From Neocallimastix lanati (nom. inval.) (lineage: Eukaryota > Neocallimastigomycota > Neocallimastigomycetes > Neocallimastigales > Neocallimastigaceae), in NCBI GenBank assembly GCA_016946835.1, contig JACVTC010000746.1, positions 1-10,364 on the forward strand: a DNA stretch of 10,364 bases. Direction: 5' to 3'. Under the pieces are notes generated by a model. The model saw only the letters and a list, made by a program, of their open reading frames with translations. It made no database searches and had not been told where the DNA came from. This document shows, piece by piece, positions 6,801 through 10,364 of this stretch (the stretch's first letter is position 1; every line of letters starts with the position of its first letter). The translations under genes were made by a program, and so were the position numbers.

Positions 6801-6995
6801 GATGATATCAAGCAGGCCTACCGACAGGACAAAATGGCCCAAGAGATTATGAAAGATCTAGCAGAAGATGCCAGAAATAATTACAACAAGAAGCATTGGC
6901 TAGAAGTAGATGGCCTTCTGGTTAGAAAGGAAAACCCTGAACAAATTTACGTGCCCACAACGTTCAGGAAAAACAATTATTCAATTAAACCATGA
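3786..6995 (+). CDS. Gag-Pol main segment: capsid end, protease, RT, RNase H, integrase start
   Basis: This is the enzymatic core. The frame is open from 3750; the ATG at 3786 is internal and not the true start. Residues 1-115 finish the capsid (EYLSEFNRLGRIL). Residues 138-210 are Lys/Arg/Asn-rich with no CCHC zinc knuckle. An aspartic protease follows, with DTGS at 251-254 and IILG at 327-330. The RT spans about 530-720, with D636 in KFDLKSAY, MPFGLTNAP, and YLDD at 698-701. RNase H has D847 (ECDAS), E889 (TEKE), D916 (YSDH) and D959 (ADALSR). Integrase begins after about residue 980. Capsid and protease share one uninterrupted frame, so Gag and Pol are a single translation product, as in Tf1. 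The frame is lost in the A5 run at 6969-6973; the last residues before the stop at 6995 are out of register. Confidence 0.93.
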   Translation: MDEVFKQRDDPQPQRLMDRLLKEFKSERTLEEVKTAMLKLRHDWGKAYEYLSEFNRLGRILQLTDETKRLLLVQQVRPSVREAFYDLPAEKQTLEDYVTCLRRCDTFPADYKDDYLERYEYNRERKIAIMALLGMMDPRRPSKDIEAKRRRNSDNRRGDKRDFSRKEPTKQNNYDKNKKDGYNHNSGKDFSTRPSEKQNYYKDSRTSSNNPIPKTALLMQAGSECEEFVPEAKISNLRTKEGLQDLNVLYDTGSQINMIHPQLAKEMGLKTEDRPLTFTTAAGKVLIPQVTEEFKIKIKLVEERTGRVKWYDFNTRCRLAEAMPRTIILGSRFMDRHLIYRKIDVHDQQPKVYKIDGERPGLPDVDSPGECAGESIYMVQLPEEREEAVQKEIQPTARITKIINQVIDNQKLKDTVYELTRQYYRDRGIEYTMDYYDYLVDYDKWADWFKVQKTKNLKESEINKNPTESSAQKGSQTKDHLAMITQEDSVAETIRKVGLEKLLSIGEIIDKYYGDLTEAFNEEIAETLPEHRPYDCKIELEPDAPLYKGAIYPTSPKEEKALKEYIDENLAKGFIRRSESPAGYPVLFVPKKSGELRLCMDYRKLNQWTKRNAYPIPRISAVFEAMKGAVVFSKFDLKSAYNLVRIREGDEYKTAFNTKFGHFEHLVMPFGLTNAPAVFQSFVNDVFSEDIGKYCQVYLDDIVVYSKTLEEHVEHVRTILKKLIQHKLIAKMSKCELHKLKISFLGHVVSKDGVETDPEKIKAVAEWPQPENIKQMQSFLGFCNYYRNFIKNFSEIAKPLFKMTSKKEKFEWSEEGLAAFHKLKEMLTSPPVLAYPDHEKQFFVECDASNYAIGGVLSQKGDDGTLHPIYYYSKTLSKAEVNYSITEKELLAIKTAFTEWRHLLQGAKHKIIVYSDHRNLLFATKPQLLTPRQIRWQELFATYWFEIVYRPGKKNGKADALSRVETEKTEGKEFDKDSLLKPDQLVGFDDVNGEASYLALATNFVDDIKQAYRQDKMAQEIMKDLAEDARNNYNKKHWLEVDGLLVRKENPEQIYVPTTFRKNNYSIKP

Positions 6996-7299
6996 CTCGG
7001 AGTACGCAGGACACTTAGGAATTGATAAGACTTCGGACCTAGTATCTAGGAATTTCTACTGGCCGAAGATGAGGAAGGATATATCAGGCTACGTGAAAGC
7101 TTGTAGAACCTGCGCTACTAAGAAGGATGACCGCCATAAAGAATATGGTACTGCGGTAAGAGTTCCGGTTGCAGAATTACCCTGGCAAGAGGTACAATTG
7201 GATTTTATAACTGATCTGCCAGTGAAAAGTAGAGTAAGGACCAATAGTGGTTATGCTTGGGAAACGAAAAGAGGCAGGTTGTATCTTAGTATGCTGTGA
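6967..7299 (+). CDS. Integrase segment: HHCC zinc-binding domain and start of the core
   Basis: This continues integrase in the +1 frame. An ATG at 6910 opens the frame, but 6910-6966 only shadows the previous segment, so 6967 is given as the start of meaningful sequence. The HHCC zinc-binding domain is complete: His codons at 6991 and 7012 (HDSEYAGH) and Cys codons at 7102 and 7111 (CRTC), spacing H-x6-H-x29-C-x2-C, with GHLGIDKT and FYWPKM in between as in Ty3/Gypsy integrases. The core begins with WQEVQLDFITDLP. Similarity to the family stops around 7259-7277, where the expected strand before the first catalytic Asp is found in the next frame. The TGA at 7297-7299 ends an out-of-register tail. 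Integrase inserts the cDNA into the host chromosome. Confidence 0.85.
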   Translation, partial: GKTIIQLNHDSEYAGHLGIDKTSDLVSRNFYWPKMRKDISGYVKACRTCATKKDDRHKEYGTAVRVPVAELPWQEVQLDFITDLPVKSRVRTNSGYAWETKRGRLYLSML

Positions 7300-8290
7300 T
7301 AAATTAACCAAGATGATACACCTGATAGGATTCAAACATGTGCCAAACGCTAACGAGACTGCTGACGCATTCCTAAAGGAGATTTACAGGTTGCATGGAT
7401 TCCCTAAAGTAGTTACAACTGATAGAGGAGTTCAGTTCACCAGTCAGGTATGGAAGGAGCTACTAGAGTTCTTCGGGACCGAAGTAAACCATGCTACCAC
7501 TAGTCACCACGAGACAGTAGGCCAAGTAGAAAGGAACAATGCCTACGTAGAGACTTATTTACGGTGCTTTGTGGGAACCTACGATGATGAAAGTTGGATG
7601 GACTACTTGTTCTTAGCAGAGTTCTGCTATAACAACGCAATCCACGCTTCTACCCAACAATCTCCTTTCCTCACCTTATATAACTACCAGGTACACAATT
7701 CCCCCAAAACAGCCGATTTAGTGCACTCGTTAGGTGAAGCTAAAATGATCGATAGCTTTGCTCACAACTTGGGAAACCTAAAGCACATCCTAGAAATCGC
7801 CCAAACAAGATACCTGGATAATATGGATAGGACCCGTACAGATAATTACCCTAGGTACAGGTTGTTGGATAAAGTATGGCTAAAGAAACCTGAAAATTAT
7901 GACGCATTGCCATTCTACAAACTTGCAACAAGAAAATTCGGACCATTCAAGGTAGTTGGTGTCGACGAAGAAAAGAAGAATTATAGATTAGATATAAGTC
8001 GTTCACCTTTCCCAAATATGTACCCAGTGTTCCATGTGAGTGAATTGGAACCATTCTACAAATTACCTAAAACATTAGTGCCGGCTCCTGCAGGAAACCA
8101 AAAGATAATTCATATCCTTGGATCAAGGAAACACCAAGGACTTTATCAATACCTGGTTGCGTACCAGAATGATAAACAAGAGTGGGTCAACGCCGACGTG
8201 ATCGACGACAATCCTCACTACGCAGAATTGCTGGAGGATTACCAAGATTTTAGCTATAGCCAGTTCATCGCTAGCGTCGTCAACCATTAG
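7247..8290 (+). CDS. Integrase catalytic core, GPF domain and chromodomain-like C-terminus
   Basis: This is the last Gag-Pol segment, open from 7238, with 7247 a non-ATG codon. It carries the full integrase triad: D18 (CCDKLTK), D59 (TTDRG) and E95 (GQVERNN), with exactly 35 residues between the second Asp and the Glu. The GPY/F-type domain follows (FGPFKVV, then YPVFHVSELEPF). Residues about 286-335 resemble a chromodomain (ILGSRKHQGLYQYLVAYQND, then EWVNADVI), the module chromoviruses use to steer integration to particular chromatin. The usual cage Trp is a Tyr here and two other cage aromatics are missing, so methyl-lysine binding is uncertain. The true stop is TAG 8288-8290, 13 bases before the polypurine tract, as expected for the end of Gag-Pol. 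Confidence 0.9.
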   Translation: MVMLGKRKEAGCILVCCDKLTKMIHLIGFKHVPNANETADAFLKEIYRLHGFPKVVTTDRGVQFTSQVWKELLEFFGTEVNHATTSHHETVGQVERNNAYVETYLRCFVGTYDDESWMDYLFLAEFCYNNAIHASTQQSPFLTLYNYQVHNSPKTADLVHSLGEAKMIDSFAHNLGNLKHILEIAQTRYLDNMDRTRTDNYPRYRLLDKVWLKKPENYDALPFYKLATRKFGPFKVVGVDEEKKNYRLDISRSPFPNMYPVFHVSELEPFYKLPKTLVPAPAGNQKIIHILGSRKHQGLYQYLVAYQNDKQEWVNADVIDDNPHYAELLEDYQDFSYSQFIASVVNH

Positions 8291-8303
8291 TAGCTTGCTC
8301 CTT

Positions 8304-8311
8304 GGGAGAGG
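8304..8311 (+). promoter_or_regulatory. polypurine tract
   Basis: GGGAGAGG lies three bases (CCT) before the 3' LTR and is the only G-rich purine run near it. It is the expected RNase H-resistant primer for plus-strand DNA synthesis. The short gap before TG resembles Tf1, whose G-rich tract is also separated from the LTR by a few bases. Confidence 0.75.
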
Positions 8312-8314
8312 CCT

Positions 8315-8872
8315 TGTAACAGATACATGGTAACTTCAAGCCTATCCAATGATAGTTCTTTGGTTACGTAACGTATCTCTAAACAGCTAGCAATTTCGGC
8401 TAATCAAATAAAATCTTTTGTTATTTTCGTACATTAAATTTTATTATTTTAAAAATAATTATATAGTTAAATATTTATTTAAATATATTTTATTTAGTGA
8501 TTAGTAAACTAAGTTAAATTAAATTATTTACCAATCATAATAATATTGACATGTATAAATAATAATTGAACTTGTAACTGTAACGCACTAGCGTTACTAT
8601 TAACGTAAATTGTTATTATAAATATTGATATTAATAAATAAAATTATAATTATTAAATAAAAAATATTACTCAGTGTAAGCCCAGTAACTGATAACAAAT
8701 AAGAGTTATAAAGTACTGCGCTATACTCTCGTGTAAAAAGAAATAATAATTATAGAATTAATTAATTTGGTGTTTATTATTAACAACTCGAATAGAGAGG
8801 TGTTAAGTTATTTTAGCCTTTAAATTTAGTTATTATTCGTTATTTTAGTTAATAATAAACTTATCTTTTACA
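8315..8872 (+). repeat. 3' LTR (558 bp)
   Basis: This copy runs from TGTAACAG to TTTTACA and matches 1262-1819 over its whole length, with five single-base differences, four of them indels. TATAAATA is at 8554-8561, the predicted mRNA-start sequence AGCGTTACTAT at 8590-8600, and an AATAAA at 8633-8638, downstream of that start in R/U5, where the poly(A) signal would act. A/T richness makes the last motif weak evidence. Confidence 0.95.
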
Positions 8873-8873
8873 G

Positions 8874-9326
8874 TGATACGATATTTTATTTATGTATCTA
8901 AATTAATATTTATTTATGGGCAATGACAATAAGGAATTATGACAAAATAATATATTCTAATATTAAATAGAAATAACACATACAATAATACAAAATAAAG
9001 TAATAAATATATCTTTTTAATGTACTCTTTATTTATTATTAATTATTAATTATTACATCAATTATTATTATTACTCTCTTACATAAATATTATAATTAAT
9101 TATCTCAAATATACATAATATCTCTTTTTAACTATACTAAAATAAAATATAAAAATAGCTATTTATGTGAATTAATTTATCATAAGTATATACTTATAAA
9201 TAAAAGAATTCTCCGTTTATAAAATTATATATATTATTCTAAAATTATTATTGACCAATAATATTTAAGTATTTCTTTAACCTAAAGAATCTACCTAAAT
9301 ACCATTTTTATAGTGGTCACGTATCA
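8874..9326 (-). mobile_element. possible solo or remnant LTR of a second retroelement
   Basis: TGATACG (8874-8880) and CGTATCA (9320-9326) form 7-bp inverted ends in the TG...CA pattern of an LTR, 453 bp apart, starting one base beyond the first element. On the minus strand the end at 9326 is preceded by AAGTGGGGGCGTCT, a G-run that looks like a polypurine tract, so the LTR would be the 3' LTR of a minus-strand element. A TATAAAAA lies inside the LTR on that strand (9305-9312). A perfect 16-bp palindrome (ATAAGTATATACTTAT) is at 9182-9197. No coding remnant and no target-site duplication are visible. The alternative is chance or a terminal-inverted-repeat miniature element. Confidence 0.35.
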
Positions 9327-9380
9327 AGACGCCCCCACTTAAATTAGACTTCGTCCCCTGAAGTCTCTATAACCATATAA

Positions 9381-9426
<46 letters not shown>

Positions 9427-9610
9427 TTATTAAAATTTATTATTGGATTTATTAATTTTTTTTTTTTTTTTTTTAAAAAAATTAAATTTTTGAATTAATG
9501 ATTATTATAATTTTGAAATTCGAAATCTTGAAATTTCGAATTAATTTAATTTAAATTATTGTTATATATATAATTATTTATTTATTAATACTTCATCATA
9601 ATTAAATTAT
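9327..9610. other. spacer with poly-T tracts and hairpins, no gene
   Basis: It begins with a patch rich in C (9327-9360) holding a perfect 7-bp hairpin, AGACTTC/GAAGTCT (9346-9352/9360-9366, 7-base loop). T40 (9386-9425), T19 (9456-9474) and a perfect 10-bp hairpin AATTCGAAAT/ATTTCGAATT (9517-9526/9533-9542) follow. On the minus strand this would be the 3' untranslated region of the Asn-rich gene, with the T-runs read as A-runs. No tRNA or coding signal is seen. Confidence 0.6.
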
Positions 9611-10364
9611 TTATTTATTTTTTTTATTTCTATTATTATTATTTTTATTATTATTATTGTTATTGTTATTGTTATTGTTATTATTGTTTTTATTATAATT
9701 CATTTCGTTAATATTATTAACATTTTTATTTCGTTATTTGTATAATTATCATTGTTATTAGTATTGTTATTATTAAAACCACTATTATTTCCTACTGAAT
9801 TTATGTTCTACTATATCCATTATTGTTTTTATTTATATTATTTCCAATTATATTATCTTGAGTATTATCTATATTTGAATTAAACGTATTTTCTACACAA
9901 TTATTATTTAAATTATTGTTGAAATTAATTTCATTTCCAATATTTACATCTTTATTTCCTTGCATATTATAATTTATACCATGATTATTGTATATTCTAT
10001 TTTTTTTTGTATTCATATTCTCATTTAAACTACTGTTATTGTTATTGGTACCAAAATTTTTATTTAAATCATAATTACTTTTATTTAGATAATTATTTAA
10101 ATTATTATAATTATTATTACCAAAATTATTATTTAAATTATAATTATTTCTATAAATTTCTCTATTTCCATTATGCTTTTTACCAAAACTAATCGTGTTA
10201 TGATGATTTTCAGCAATATTACTATTTAAATTATAATTTCTACGATAATAATTAATATAGTTTTTATTTCTATCATATGAATTAAATTTATAATTATAAT
10301 TATTATGGTTTCCAGGTATAAAATTTCTTCTTTTATTTATTTCCAAATTCCAGTTCTTTCTAAT
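9611..10364 (-). CDS. asparagine-rich protein, 5' end outside the window, two apparent frame breaks
   Basis: One frame is open from the window edge (10364) to TAA at 9803-9801. It is dominated by Asn with Tyr, Lys, Leu and Gly, and repeats a phrase NY(N/D)LN(S/N/K)N(I/F)(A/G) three times. No in-frame ATG occurs before 10016, so the start lies beyond the window. Asn-rich sequence does not stop at 9801: it continues in a second frame from about 9807 to TGA 9702-9700, and from about 9735 in a third frame that runs through a poly-Asn tract to TAA 9613-9611. The second change falls at a T5 run (9723-9727). Both look like one missing base. There is no signal peptide, membrane segment or known domain, so no function is proposed. 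It could be a real Asn-rich gene with base-calling indels, a pseudogene, or open simple sequence. Confidence 0.5.
9631..9686. repeat. ATT / TTATTG microsatellite
   Basis: Tandem ATT triplets pass into four to five TTATTG hexamers and back. On the minus strand the units are AAT and AATAAC, both reading as Asn in the last frame of the Asn-rich gene, so this is its poly-Asn tract. Confidence 0.8.

Larger units (their letters stand above)
1262..8872 (+). mobile_element. Tf1/sushi-like Ty3/Gypsy chromovirus (LTR retrotransposon)
   Basis: This is a 7.6-kb element with two 558-bp LTRs, a primer-binding site at the first base after the 5' LTR, one Gag-Pol region on the plus strand, a polypurine tract and a 3' LTR. 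The order capsid, protease, RT, RNase H, integrase is that of Ty3/Gypsy elements. A C-terminal chromodomain-like module, no CCHC zinc knuckle, no stop or frame change between Gag and protease, and a self-complementary PBS all match the Tf1 design. The coding region is broken by four frame changes (near 3040, 3755, 6970 and 7265). The LTRs differ by one substitution and four one-base indels, so insertion was recent or the copy was recently homogenised. No matching target-site duplication flanks it: the left five bases are GTTAG and the right five GTGAT. Confidence 0.95.

Noticed and set aside
9300-9380. A tRNA gene in the C-rich patch after the T-poor segment
   Set aside because: There is only one stem with a 7-base loop, and no A box, B box or acceptor stem could be found.
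9386-9425. T40 as the poly(A) tail of a minus-strand LINE insertion
   Set aside because: No LINE coding sequence lies to its right and homopolymers of this size occur elsewhere in the window.
10007-10192. Plus-strand Tyr/Asn-rich open frame
   Set aside because: It is the complement of the Asn-rich minus-strand frame; AAT/ATT repeats open several frames at once.
10344-10346. Start of the Asn-rich gene at 10346
   Set aside because: The codon is TTG and the frame stays open to the window edge, so the start must lie outside.

Overview
The window holds one nearly complete LTR retrotransposon (1262-8872) of the chromodomain-bearing Ty3/Gypsy type, closest in design to Tf1/sushi elements. It sits in extremely AT-rich DNA and is followed by the 3' part of an asparagine-rich gene on the minus strand. 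Flanks of nearly pure A/T, homopolymers of 19-40 bases and Asn-tract proteins, beside much less AT-biased coding DNA, suggest an anaerobic gut fungus (Neocallimastigomycota). This host call is an inference; an AT-rich amoebozoan such as a dictyostelid is the main alternative.

Layout. 1-1261: AT-rich DNA without genes but with several perfect hairpins. 1262-1819: 5' LTR (558 bp, TG...CA). 1820-2609: long leader starting with a self-complementary primer-binding site. 2610-8290: Gag-Pol coding region, split by four one-base frame changes into five overlapping open segments. In order they carry a disordered N-terminus, a long coiled coil, capsid, a basic region without a zinc knuckle, protease, reverse transcriptase, RNase H, integrase and a C-terminal chromodomain-like module. 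8304-8311: polypurine tract. 8315-8872: 3' LTR (558 bp). 8874-9326: a possible second LTR with 7-bp inverted ends, one base beyond the first element. 9327-9610: poly-T-rich spacer. 9611 to the window end: Asn-rich gene, minus strand, itself with two apparent frame changes and no start in the window.

How the parts work together. The 11 bases just after the 5' LTR (1820-1830) are the exact complement of 1537-1547 inside the LTR, 36 bp downstream of a TATAAATA box. This is the geometry of Tf1 self-priming, in which the 5' end of the mRNA folds back and primes its own reverse transcription in place of a tRNA. Two independent signals agree: a perfect 13-bp inverted repeat in U5 (1719-1731/1795-1807), and the complete absence of ATG from the predicted mRNA start (1537) to the gag ATG (2610), against 16 ATGs in the preceding 1536 bases. 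The LTRs differ by one substitution and four one-base indels, and every break in both coding regions is a frame change with no nonsense codon. The element is therefore young, and the breaks may be base-calling indels rather than decay. No target-site duplication is visible.
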